A DNA stretch of 64,000 bases from positions 1,037,501-1,101,500 of the forward strand of contig NZ_CP072642.1 in NCBI RefSeq assembly GCF_018304765.1, in the 5' to 3' direction. Within the stretch, counting starts at the first letter, position 1, and the number at the start of each line of letters is the position of its first letter. This document shows positions 9,630-17,577 of the stretch, one piece after another. The notes under the pieces are model-generated. The model did not search any database and had not been told where the DNA came from. It saw only the letters and a program-made list of their open reading frames with translations. Source of the DNA: Chloracidobacterium sp. N (GTDB lineage: Bacteria > Acidobacteriota > Blastocatellia > Chloracidobacteriales > Chloracidobacteriaceae). The translations under genes and the position numbers were made by a program.

Positions 9630-9732
9630 TGACCTTGCTCCGGGAAAGGAGTTCACCTTTTCGGAATACAATCACACCCCTTGCCCGGTTTCACAAGATT
9701 CGGTTTACGCCAGAATTTCTGAAGCCGAGTCA

Positions 9733-9766
9733 GGCAGGTGTTTTGGGGCACGCAAAAACACCTGCC
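9733..9766. terminator. Perfect 12-bp inverted repeat after the TonB receptor gene
   Basis: The arms GGCAGGTGTTTT and AAAACACCTGCC flank a 10-base loop. It lies 44 bases beyond the stop of the minus-strand TonB receptor gene and upstream of the minus-strand glycosyltransferase. No long U tract follows the stem, so it could be a weak terminator that insulates the two genes. Confidence 0.5.
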
Positions 9767-9809
9767 AGGCTTTCTTGCTCAGCAACTACGGGACTCACAC
9801 CGCAGACGC

Positions 9810-12053
9810 TCAGAAAAACCGCATCGTGTAGGCAAACCGCACCCCACGTCCAATCTCCGGCGCGAACGCTTTGATAAATGACAGGTGATTGCGGTAGAGC
9901 CGGTCGCCCAGATTGAACCCGGTGACGGAAAACACATGCGCGGTGTGGGACGTGGTGACGGTGTACGACCCGACAAGGTTGACCACCGTGTAGCCGGCCG
10001 TTGGCTCTTCCAGCGTGAAAACCCGGTCCTGCCGGTTGGCCATCAGCAACTCCGGCATCAACCGCAGCCCCTTGAACGTTCCTTCCAGTGCCACCCGCGC
10101 GCGCAATGGCGGAATGCGGGGCAGGGGAAGGCCGGTTTTCAGCTCAGCGTTCGTATAATCGAGCTGGCTGTAAAACCAGAGATTGGGATGCAGGTTGATG
10201 TCGAGCTGGGCTTCCGTTCCCAAAAAGCGTGCGTCACCTTGGGTAAACACACCCACTGGCAGCCCGTCTTCAAACTCACCCGTCAACACGGGAAAAACAA
10301 ACGAGCGAATGTCGTAGTAGTAAAACCCGGCACTGGCCCGGACGCGCCGCGACTGATGCCGGACACTGACCTCGATGCCGTTGGTGAGTTCCCGGCTCAG
10401 GTTGGCATCGCCAATTTCAAACAGCAACGTCCCAGGATGCGGCCCGAAGTTGTACAGCTCTTCCAGCGCCGGAGCGCGGTACGAGTGCGTGTAGTTGGCC
10501 GTCAACGCCCCGTTTTCCCACAGCCCCACCCGCAGCCCGACGCCGCCTGAAAAGCCGGTGAAACTGCGCGCCCGGTTGCCGCCGGTCGGTGCGTAGGCAT
10601 TGCGCTCGATGCGTCCGCCGAACTGGAGGGCCGCCCGTTCAAACGTCACCTTTTCCAGCCCAAAGAAAGCAAAGTTGGTCTGGGTCGTCGCCGGCGTCAG
10701 CAGTTCCTCGCCCCGGGTTGAATAGTCCCGATACAGGCCCGAAGCACCCCACGTTCCCTGAAAGCGTCCAAGCGGACGGTGGTCAGCCAGGATACGGTAG
10801 GCGAAGGTGTCGTTGCGGAAGGCCGTTTCGACTTCGTTGGTTTCAACCTTGATTTCGTCGTGGCGGTAGCGGTTGTACTGAAGCTGTACCTGCACGTCAG
10901 TGAAAAAGGTGTCGAGATTCCGGGCGCCTGTCAGGAACCGAACCCCGTGCCGCCGGGGATTGAGACGAACCAGTTCACCCGGTTCGCCACCCTTGGGGCG
11001 CAAGGCGCGTTCCCGAACCCGCTCGTCGTCATCGTCGTCCGGCAGTGGCGGCACACCGTAATTTTGCCCGGCGTAGGTGTAGGCAACGTTGAAAAAGCCG
11101 CGTTGGCCATAGTAGCCCCCACCGCCACTGGCGTTGCCGCTCCGGGCAAAGGAGTTTTCAATGACCCCCAGCGGTGTGCGGTAATCACCTGCCCGCTGCC
11201 CGCCGCCGTTGGCAAAGACCATCCACGGGCCGCGGCCGTACTTGACACCCCCACTGCCACCACCAAGCGCATTGCCCGTGCCGCCAAAAGCCGTGACGTA
11301 ACCTTGCAGTCCGGGATGGGACTCTTCATTGCCGGTCACGGCATTGACCACGCCCCCCACAGCCGTGCTGCCGTAAAGCAGCGTGGCCGGCCCCTTGACC
11401 ACTTCCAGCCGTTCGACGCCCTGCAAGTCCACGATTTCGGCATGGTCTCCCGACTGGAAGCCAATCGAGCCGGTTGTCAGTCCATCCTGCGTGACAAGGA
11501 CGCGGTCGCCATCGAAGCCCCGGATGACCGGACGCCCTGTGCCGGGACCGAAGGAGCGTTTGGCGACGCCGACTTCCCGTTCAAGGGCATCGCCCAGCGA
11601 CACCGGCGCCCGCTCGGCCAGATCAAAGCTGTTGACGGTCGTGACCGCCTGAATGGCATCGCGGGTGGTTTCCTCCCGAAGCGTCGCCGTCACTGTCACC
11701 TGTTCGGTTTCGGCGCGGAGTTTCAGCGTGAAATCCAACGTCGTCGGTCCCTGAACGGTCACTGGCTGGACGACATCCGGGATGCGATCCAGGTGGGCAA
11801 ACACCCGGTAGTTGCCCGGTGGAACGTTTTCAAAACGGTAATTTCCGTTTTCGTCCGTCATGGCAGAACGCCGCAGCTCGATGATGGTCACAACGGCTTC
11901 CGAAACGGGGCGGTCATCCCGTTCGAGTACGACCCGTCCCTGAAGCGTTGATCCCGACTGGGCCGCGGCACTGGCAACCCAGAGCAGACACCAGCCCAGG
12001 AAGCCGAGGGCCCAGCGCCATCTGAGCGGGGCAGAAGAGAAACACACTGGCAT
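9810..12053 (-). CDS. TonB-dependent outer membrane receptor with N-terminal carboxypeptidase-regulatory domain
   Basis: This is an outer-membrane receptor of 747 residues. A signal peptide (to about residue 31) is followed by a carboxypeptidase-regulatory-like beta domain (about 35-115), a plug domain (about 130-240, 'VIRGFDGDRVLVTQDG', 'LEVVKGPATLLYGS') and a 22-strand-type barrel ending in 'YTMRFF', whose terminal Phe is the usual BAM signal. An extracellular-type loop carries 'PDDDDDE' near residue 345, which could bind a cation. It is transcribed divergently from an RND efflux operon over a 177-base spacer with a palindromic operator. A role in metal uptake balanced by metal efflux is inference. 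Confidence 0.9.
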   Translation of the reverse strand: MPVCFSSAPLRWRWALGFLGWCLLWVASAAAQSGSTLQGRVVLERDDRPVSEAVVTIIELRRSAMTDENGNYRFENVPPGNYRVFAHLDRIPDVVQPVTVQGPTTLDFTLKLRAETEQVTVTATLREETTRDAIQAVTTVNSFDLAERAPVSLGDALEREVGVAKRSFGPGTGRPVIRGFDGDRVLVTQDGLTTGSIGFQSGDHAEIVDLQGVERLEVVKGPATLLYGSTAVGGVVNAVTGNEESHPGLQGYVTAFGGTGNALGGGSGGVKYGRGPWMVFANGGGQRAGDYRTPLGVIENSFARSGNASGGGGYYGQRGFFNVAYTYAGQNYGVPPLPDDDDDERVRERALRPKGGEPGELVRLNPRRHGVRFLTGARNLDTFFTDVQVQLQYNRYRHDEIKVETNEVETAFRNDTFAYRILADHRPLGRFQGTWGASGLYRDYSTRGEELLTPATTQTNFAFFGLEKVTFERAALQFGGRIERNAYAPTGGNRARSFTGFSGGVGLRVGLWENGALTANYTHSYRAPALEELYNFGPHPGTLLFEIGDANLSRELTNGIEVSVRHQSRRVRASAGFYYYDIRSFVFPVLTGEFEDGLPVGVFTQGDARFLGTEAQLDINLHPNLWFYSQLDYTNAELKTGLPLPRIPPLRARVALEGTFKGLRLMPELLMANRQDRVFTLEEPTAGYTVVNLVGSYTVTTSHTAHVFSVTGFNLGDRLYRNHLSFIKAFAPEIGRGVRFAYTMRFF

Positions 12054-12169
12054 ACAAATCCTCCGAAGATACGTGTTTCACGGCTTTTTATTTCACGAAT
12101 TTTCCTAACTACCCAAGATGGTCGGAAGAATGCAACCGCTCGCCGCTGGTCGGGTGTGAGAAAAGATAC

Positions 12170-12200
12170 TTGACTTTATACTTTTATAGTTATAAAAGTA
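12170..12200. promoter_or_regulatory. Perfect palindromic operator over the efflux promoter
   Basis: Arms TACTTTTATA (12179-12188) and TATAAAAGTA (12191-12200) form a perfect 10-bp inverted repeat with a 2-base spacer. A TTGACT hexamer at 12170 and TATAAA at 12191, spaced 15 bases, place it on a candidate -35/-10 region for the plus-strand operon. It sits 30 bases before the adaptor gene. An ArsR-family repressor is encoded as the last gene of that operon, so autoregulation at this site is the natural reading, though binding is inferred. Confidence 0.7.
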
Positions 12201-12230
12201 CGATAGCTTGCAGAACGAGGTGTTCCTGCC

Positions 12231-13451
12231 GTGATGTCCAGCTGGTGGAAGCGAATCGCCGTCGTGGTTGGAGTTATTTTTGGAGTGGCTGGACTCCTGT
12301 GGCTGGGCAGTCGGCTGGCCTCCCATAAGCCATCGGCGGCGGCTGAAAATCGTCCCGTGCTGACGGCGAATGTCAGCCGGGAAGTCGTGCGCCGGCAGCC
12401 CTATCCGCGAGTGTGGCGGATTGCGGGGACACTCCGGCCGCGGGAGGTCGCCAGCCTGTCCGCTGAAGTGACGGCGCGCGTGACATCCGTTGCCGTCAGG
12501 CTTGGCGACAGCGTCCGCGCCGGGCAGCGTCTGGTGACACTCGATGCCGCCCTCCCGACAGCCGGACTGGCGACGAGTCAGGCGGAAGTCGAAGCCCTGA
12601 AAAACGCAACCGAGGCCATCCGCCGCCGGATTGAAGCGGCTGAAGCCAACGTACGCGGGGCCCGCGCTGAACGCGATCTCGCCCAAACCATCTACGAACG
12701 GCAGGAAAAGCTTTTTGCCACTGGCGATGTGCCCCGGCAAAACCGCGACATTGCCGAGGGGCGGCTCAAGGCGGCTGAGGCTGCCCTTGAAGCCGCGGAG
12801 CGGCAGTTGGCGGCCGAGCAGGCGGAACTGGTCCGCGCCCAGGCGCAGGTTGCCGTCGGACAGCAACGCCGCCGCGAAGCCGAAACCCAAGTGGCGCAGA
12901 CCCAGATTGTCGCACCTTTTGCCGGACGTATTGCCGCACGCCTGGTTGATCCCGGTGCGCTGGCTGCACCCGGCGTGCCACTGCTCGTCCTGGAATCGGT
13001 TGGCCCGTTGCGCGCCGTCGCTGAAGTCGAAGCCGAACCGGCAGCGGCCCTGCGCCTTGGACAAACCCTGCGGGTTGAACTGCCCGGTGGGGACGTGGTG
13101 GACGGAACGTTGGTTGAGCAAAGCCCGGCGGCTGATCCAGTGACGCGCACCGTCACCATCAAGGTTGAACTGCCACCGTCGGCCCAGGCCTCCAGCGGCA
13201 TGTTTGTCCGCGTCCTGATACCGCGTGACATCCGCGATGTTCTGACCGTTCCGGCAGCGGCCGTCGCTGAGCAGGGTGGATTGCAGAGCGTCTTTGTCGT
13301 GGACGCAGCCGGCATCGTCCGGCGGCGCATCATCACCGTCGGCGAGCGGCTTGACGACCGGGTGGAAGTACTGACAGGGCTGCGCGAAGGCGAGACCGTG
13401 GTGTTTGGCCGCGCTGAGTTGCGTGATGGCGTCAGGCTGTCAGCGTCATAA
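12231..13451 (+). CDS. RND efflux periplasmic adaptor (HlyD/MFP family)
   Basis: This is a membrane-fusion protein linking an inner membrane RND pump to an outer membrane channel. A single N-terminal membrane anchor (about residues 6-26) is followed by a lipoyl/biotinyl-like half ('GTLRPREVASLSAEVTARV', 'VRLGDSVRAGQRLVTLD'), an Ala/Glu/Arg-rich coiled-coil hairpin (about 110-225), and the returning half with 'IVAPFAGRIAARLVDPGALA'. Beta-barrel and membrane-proximal domains complete its 406 residues. The GTG at 12231 is followed directly by an ATG, and either could start translation. It heads the operon with the YgaP-like protein, the RND pump and ArsR. Confidence 0.9.
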   Translation: MMSSWWKRIAVVVGVIFGVAGLLWLGSRLASHKPSAAAENRPVLTANVSREVVRRQPYPRVWRIAGTLRPREVASLSAEVTARVTSVAVRLGDSVRAGQRLVTLDAALPTAGLATSQAEVEALKNATEAIRRRIEAAEANVRGARAERDLAQTIYERQEKLFATGDVPRQNRDIAEGRLKAAEAALEAAERQLAAEQAELVRAQAQVAVGQQRRREAETQVAQTQIVAPFAGRIAARLVDPGALAAPGVPLLVLESVGPLRAVAEVEAEPAAALRLGQTLRVELPGGDVVDGTLVEQSPAADPVTRTVTIKVELPPSAQASSGMFVRVLIPRDIRDVLTVPAAAVAEQGGLQSVFVVDAAGIVRRRIITVGERLDDRVEVLTGLREGETVVFGRAELRDGVRLSAS

Positions 13452-13483
13452 GTTCGCTTGTCATCCAAGGAGGAACATTGGTT

Positions 13484-13696
13484 ATGCCTATGGAACGTAT
13501 CCTGTTTGTGATTGCCGGTGTTGTCGTCCTGGCGAGTCTGGCGGCCGGCGTGTGGTGGACGCCCTATGCCCTGCTGCTGACGGCTTTTGTCGGGCTGAAT
13601 CTCATTCTGGGCGGGGTGGCGGATTGGTGTCCGATGATGGCCATTCTGCGCCGCCTGGGGGTCAAACGCGCGGCTGAAATAGCCTGCGAGCGGTAA
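13484..13696 (+). CDS. YgaP-like DUF2892 inner membrane protein
   Basis: This small 70-residue membrane protein has two hydrophobic helices (about residues 6-26 and 29-45) followed by 'GGVADWCPMMAILRRLG', the hallmark of the DUF2892 family found at the C-terminus of the rhodanese YgaP. The ATG was chosen because an AAGGAGG ribosome site lies about ten bases upstream. Here it stands alone between an RND adaptor and its pump. The conserved Cys of the 'DWCPM' motif may be functional. A link to sulfur or metal stress handling is plausible but not shown. Confidence 0.82.
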   Translation: MPMERILFVIAGVVVLASLAAGVWWTPYALLLTAFVGLNLILGGVADWCPMMAILRRLGVKRAAEIACER

Positions 13697-13764
13697 TGGG
13701 TGCGCGTCGCATCCTGTGAAGCAACTCCTGTGACGCAGTTCCTGCGACGGAAGTGGAGTTTGTT

Positions 13765-16700
13765 ATGTCGGCTGAAACGGACAATCTCATGTCGCACATC
13801 GTGCGCTTTTTCATTCAGTCAAAGCTGACGCCGCTGGTCATTCTGGCTTCGGTGCTGGTCGGATTGGCGGCCGTATGGGCGTTGCCGCGCGAGGAAGAGC
13901 CACAGATTGTCGTTCCGATGATTGATGTCATGAGTCGTCTGCCCGGAGCCTCGGCGAAGGAGACCGAGCAGCGGCTGACGACGCCGTTGGAGCGGCTGGC
14001 ATGGTCCATTCCCGGCGTGGAGTATGTCTATTCGACAACGACGCCCGGCGAGACCCTGGTGGTCGTCCGGTTTTTCGTGGGTGTGCCGGAAGAAGATGCT
14101 CTCGTCCGCCTGCGCCGACAGCTTGATGCCAATGCTGCTGCCCTGCCACCAGAAGCGACACCGCCCCAGGTGGTGGCCCGTTCGATAGATGACGTGCCCA
14201 TCCTGGCACTGACCTTCTGGAGCGCCACCCAGGACGATCTTGCCCTGCGGCGCGTTGCGACCGAAGTGGAAAACATCGTCAAGCAGACGCCGGACGTTTC
14301 TGAAACCCAGGTCATGGGCGGAGCGCGGCGGCAGTTTCGGATCATCGTTGATCCGGCACGGATGGAGGCCTACGGCCTGACGGCGGATACCTTGGCCAAC
14401 CGCCTTGCGGCTGCCAACCAGGGGCTGTCGCCTTCCGAAGTGGCCCGTGATGACAAAGCGCGCGTTGTCATCGCCACAGCTACCGTGGACAGTGCGGCGG
14501 CCCTGGGAGAGATTGTCGTCGGCGGAAGCCCGGAGCGGTGGATTCGCCTGCGCGATGTCGCCGACATCCGGGATGGCGCTGAGGAAATGACGCACTTTGT
14601 GCGTCATGCGGCACGTGATGAAACGACCGGGCAGCCCATCGGTGAATATCCGGCTGTGACGCTTTCCATCTCCAAGCGGAAGGGGGTCAATGCGACACAA
14701 CTGGCCGATGAAATCCTCAAGCGGGTTGAAGCGCGCCAAGGGGATGTCATTCCTTCCGATGTGCACCTGACGGTGACGCGCAACTATGGTGTGACCGCCG
14801 CCGAGAAATCCAATGAGCTGCTGTTTCACATGTTCATTGCCGTCGTTTCCGTCATGGTGCTCATTGGCTTCATGCTTGGCTGGCGTGAATCGTGGATTGT
14901 CGGCGTTGCCATTCCGGTCACGCTGGCGCTGACGCTGGCTACCTTTTACTGGCTGGGCTTTACACTCAACCGCATCACACTGTTTGCCCTGATTTTCTCG
15001 ATTGGGATTCTGGTGGATGACCCCATCGTGGATGTCGAAAACATCGTGCGTCATGCGCGCATGGCCAAAAATCGCCGGCGGTCGGCGCTGGACATCACGG
15101 TGGAAGCCGTCAATGAAGTCCGTTCGCCGCTGATTTTGGCGACGCTGGCCGTGATGGCGGCGATTTTGCCCATGGCGTTTGTCGGCGGACTGATGGGGCC
15201 CTACATGCGGCCGATTCCAATTGGAGCTTCGGCAGCGATGGCCTTTTCAATGCTGGTCGCCTTTGTGGTCACGCCCTGGGCCGCTTACCGGATTCTTTCC
15301 CGCAGGGCCTACTCTGGTCACGGCCACGCAGGAGGTGGCGAACACGAAGGTGAACCGGAAGGCTTCATCACGCGGCTTTACCGGCGCGTCATGAAGCGCA
15401 TCATTTACGAGCCGAAATGGCGGTGGTGGTTTCTGGGCGGTATCGTCGGATTGCTTCTCATCGCTCTCCTGCTGGTGCCGCTCAAGGCCGTCATCGTCAA
15501 GATGCTGCCCTTTGATGACAAGTCGGAGTTTCAAGTCATCGTGGACATGCCGGAAGGCACACCGCTGGAGCGTACCGGTGCGCTGGCGCGTGAGTTGACC
15601 GATTACCTGCTGACCCAGTCCGATGTGCGTGATGTCCAGTCCTACGTCGGGACGGCCGCGCCCTACAACTTCAACGGGTTGGTGCGGCATTACTTTCTGC
15701 GGCGCGGGCCGCTGGTGGCTGATTTGCAGGTCAACCTGACAGACCGGCATGACCGTGCGGCCAAATCGCACGACATTGCCAGGCAGGTACGTCCGGCGCT
15801 CACGGCGCTGGCGGAAAAGTACGGTGCGCGCATCAAGGTTGCCGAGGTTCCGCCGGGCCCGCCGGTGCTTTCCACACTGGTTGCTGAAATCTACGGCCCG
15901 GATGATGCTGAACGGGAGCGCCTTGCCCGTGAAGTGCGGACGATTTTCGAGCGAACTGAAGGGGTTGTGGATGTGGACTGGTACGGCGTCGAGCCACAGC
16001 CCCAGACCGTCTTTCGCCTCGACCGCGAACGGCTGGCGTGGTATGGCGTTTCGGAACAGGACGTGTTGGGTACGCTGGAGTGGGCGCTGAGCAAGCGGGT
16101 CATCGGTCTGGCTCATCTCCCGACCGAGCGCGAGCCGACACCGATTGTGTTGGAGACTCCCCGTGCCTTCCGGTCGGATGCTGATGCCTTGGCGCGCCTG
16201 CGCCTGTCCGGCCGGCAGGGAAGTGGTGTGGCGATTGGGGAACTCGTGCGGCGTGAGGATGGACTGGCCGAGCCTCCGCTGTATCACAAGAATCTGATGC
16301 CGGTGGTGTATGTCACTGGCGACACCGGTGGGCGGACGGAAAGCCCGGTGTATGCCATTCTCAAACTCAACGCGGCGCTGGACGAACTCAAGCTGCCGGA
16401 CGGAACCGTGATGGAGCGCTACGTTGCCCGCCAGCCGGAAAGCGACGCCCGGTATGCCATGAAATGGGATGGCGAGTGGCACATCACTTATGAAGTCTTC
16501 CGTGACCTGGGGCTGGCGTTTGCCGTCGTACTGGTGCTCATCTATGTACTGACAGTGGGTTGGTTCGATTCCTTCATCACGCCGCTGGTCATCATGGCTG
16601 CGATTCCCTTTTCGCTGGTCGGGATTTTGCCGGCCCATGCCGCCTTTGGAGTGTTTTTCACGGCAACCTCGATGATTGGCTTCATTGCCGGAGCCGGCAT

Positions 16701-17058
16701 CGTGGTGCGCAACTCGATTATTCTGGTGGACTTTATCGAGTTGCGGCTGGCGGAGGGCATGCCGCTGGAAGAAGCTGTGATTGATGCCGGCGCTGTCCGT
16801 TTCCGTCCGATGGTGTTGACGGCTGCGGCCGTGATTGTCGGGGCCGGAATCATCCTTCTCGATCCGATTTTTCAGGGCTTGGCGCTGGCGCTGATTTCGG
16901 GTGAAATTGCCAGCCTGTTCCTGTCACGCCTCGCTGTTCCAACGCTATACTACCTTGCGCATCGCCTGCGGCCGGTAGCTGCACGTCCATTGCCGGAGGA
17001 CCGTGCAGAAGCGCCCGTGGCTGATGTGGCTGAAGTTGAAACTGCCTTGAAGTCCTAG
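13765..17058 (+). CDS. RND efflux pump inner membrane permease (AcrB/CusA superfamily)
   Basis: This is a full-length RND proton-antiporter of 1097 residues with duplicated halves, each having a first helix, a large periplasmic porter domain and a helix bundle. The proton-relay acidic pair is Asp418-Asp419 in 'GILVDDPIVDVENI' on TM4. Further family signs are the 'PREEEPQI' motif after TM1 and 'AGAGIVVRNSIILVDFI' in TM10-11. A His/Gly/Glu-rich insert ('GHGHAGGGEHEGEPEG') lies in the cytosolic loop after TM6 and could sense or bind metal. The ATG at 13765 has a GGAG at suitable distance. Substrate class (metal or organic) is undetermined. Confidence 0.92.
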   Translation: MSAETDNLMSHIVRFFIQSKLTPLVILASVLVGLAAVWALPREEEPQIVVPMIDVMSRLPGASAKETEQRLTTPLERLAWSIPGVEYVYSTTTPGETLVVVRFFVGVPEEDALVRLRRQLDANAAALPPEATPPQVVARSIDDVPILALTFWSATQDDLALRRVATEVENIVKQTPDVSETQVMGGARRQFRIIVDPARMEAYGLTADTLANRLAAANQGLSPSEVARDDKARVVIATATVDSAAALGEIVVGGSPERWIRLRDVADIRDGAEEMTHFVRHAARDETTGQPIGEYPAVTLSISKRKGVNATQLADEILKRVEARQGDVIPSDVHLTVTRNYGVTAAEKSNELLFHMFIAVVSVMVLIGFMLGWRESWIVGVAIPVTLALTLATFYWLGFTLNRITLFALIFSIGILVDDPIVDVENIVRHARMAKNRRRSALDITVEAVNEVRSPLILATLAVMAAILPMAFVGGLMGPYMRPIPIGASAAMAFSMLVAFVVTPWAAYRILSRRAYSGHGHAGGGEHEGEPEGFITRLYRRVMKRIIYEPKWRWWFLGGIVGLLLIALLLVPLKAVIVKMLPFDDKSEFQVIVDMPEGTPLERTGALARELTDYLLTQSDVRDVQSYVGTAAPYNFNGLVRHYFLRRGPLVADLQVNLTDRHDRAAKSHDIARQVRPALTALAEKYGARIKVAEVPPGPPVLSTLVAEIYGPDDAERERLAREVRTIFERTEGVVDVDWYGVEPQPQTVFRLDRERLAWYGVSEQDVLGTLEWALSKRVIGLAHLPTEREPTPIVLETPRAFRSDADALARLRLSGRQGSGVAIGELVRREDGLAEPPLYHKNLMPVVYVTGDTGGRTESPVYAILKLNAALDELKLPDGTVMERYVARQPESDARYAMKWDGEWHITYEVFRDLGLAFAVVLVLIYVLTVGWFDSFITPLVIMAAIPFSLVGILPAHAAFGVFFTATSMIGFIAGAGIVVRNSIILVDFIELRLAEGMPLEEAVIDAGAVRFRPMVLTAAAVIVGAGIILLDPIFQGLALALISGEIASLFLSRLAVPTLYYLAHRLRPVAARPLPEDRAEAPVADVAEVETALKS

Positions 17059-17069
17059 TGGTGACGTTT

Positions 17070-17414
17070 ATGCCAATCTCCTCCCACCGTTTGAGTGACG
17101 AAGCCCTGGAACTGGTAGCGGCCCGCTTTCGTGTGTTGTCCGAACCGACACGCCTGAAGTTGCTCAACCTCCTGCGGGAGCATGGGGAACTGAACGTGAC
17201 GGAAATCGTCGCCGAGACAGGCTACGGCCAGGCCAATGTTTCCAAGCACCTGATGCAGTTGCTTGAAGCTGGCATGGTCGCCCGCCGCCGGGACGGGACG
17301 AGCGTGCGGTACCGCATCGCCGACGAGAGCATCTTTGCCCTGTGCGAACTGGTGTGTGCCGGTATCGAAGCCCAGTTGCAGGCGCGGCAGGCGGCGCTAG
17401 CCACGAACTCATAG
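17070..17414 (+). CDS. ArsR/SmtB-family transcriptional regulator
   Basis: This is a winged-helix repressor of 114 residues. The recognition helix region reads 'TGYGQANVSKHLMQLLEAGMV' in shortened form (about residues 50-70), with a wing at 'RRDGTSVRYRI'. A C-terminal helix carries Cys92 and Cys96 (Cys-x3-Cys), which could bind a thiophilic metal or form a thiol switch; the alpha3 CxC site of classic ArsR is absent. It closes the efflux operon, and the palindrome at 12179-12200 is its likely operator. GTG codons at 17058 and 17061 are alternative starts overlapping or abutting the pump stop. Confidence 0.88.
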   Translation: MPISSHRLSDEALELVAARFRVLSEPTRLKLLNLLREHGELNVTEIVAETGYGQANVSKHLMQLLEAGMVARRRDGTSVRYRIADESIFALCELVCAGIEAQLQARQAALATNS

Positions 17415-17450
17415 CAGCTCAATAGTCTGAAAAAACGTTGGCGGACTTGA

Positions 17451-17475
17451 ACCGACAGCAGGGGGCTGTCACGGT
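17451..17475 (+). terminator. Hairpin after the efflux operon
   Basis: GACAGC (17454-17459) pairs with GCTGTC (17465-17470), and the outer ACC/GGT bases extend it across a small bulge. It lies 37 bases after the ArsR stop. There is no U tract, so termination strength is doubtful. The rest of the 163-base gap to the next gene holds a GGAGG ribosome site but no gene. Confidence 0.35.
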
Positions 17476-17577
17476 CTCTTGCCCAGACAAGCTCCTGTAA
17501 CGCCACAGTTAGGTGGTTGAAACGTAACCGATGTAAGCACAGAAAACAGCGTATTAAACTTCCGTGGAGGCTTCGGT

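Noticed and set aside
16560-16580. GGTTCGATTCC resembling a tRNA T-arm
   Set aside because: It lies inside the RND pump coding sequence and lacks the other tRNA arms. No tRNA was found in the window.
15247-16638. 463-codon open frame on the minus strand
   Set aside because: It is antisense to the second half of the RND pump and has no recognisable domain.
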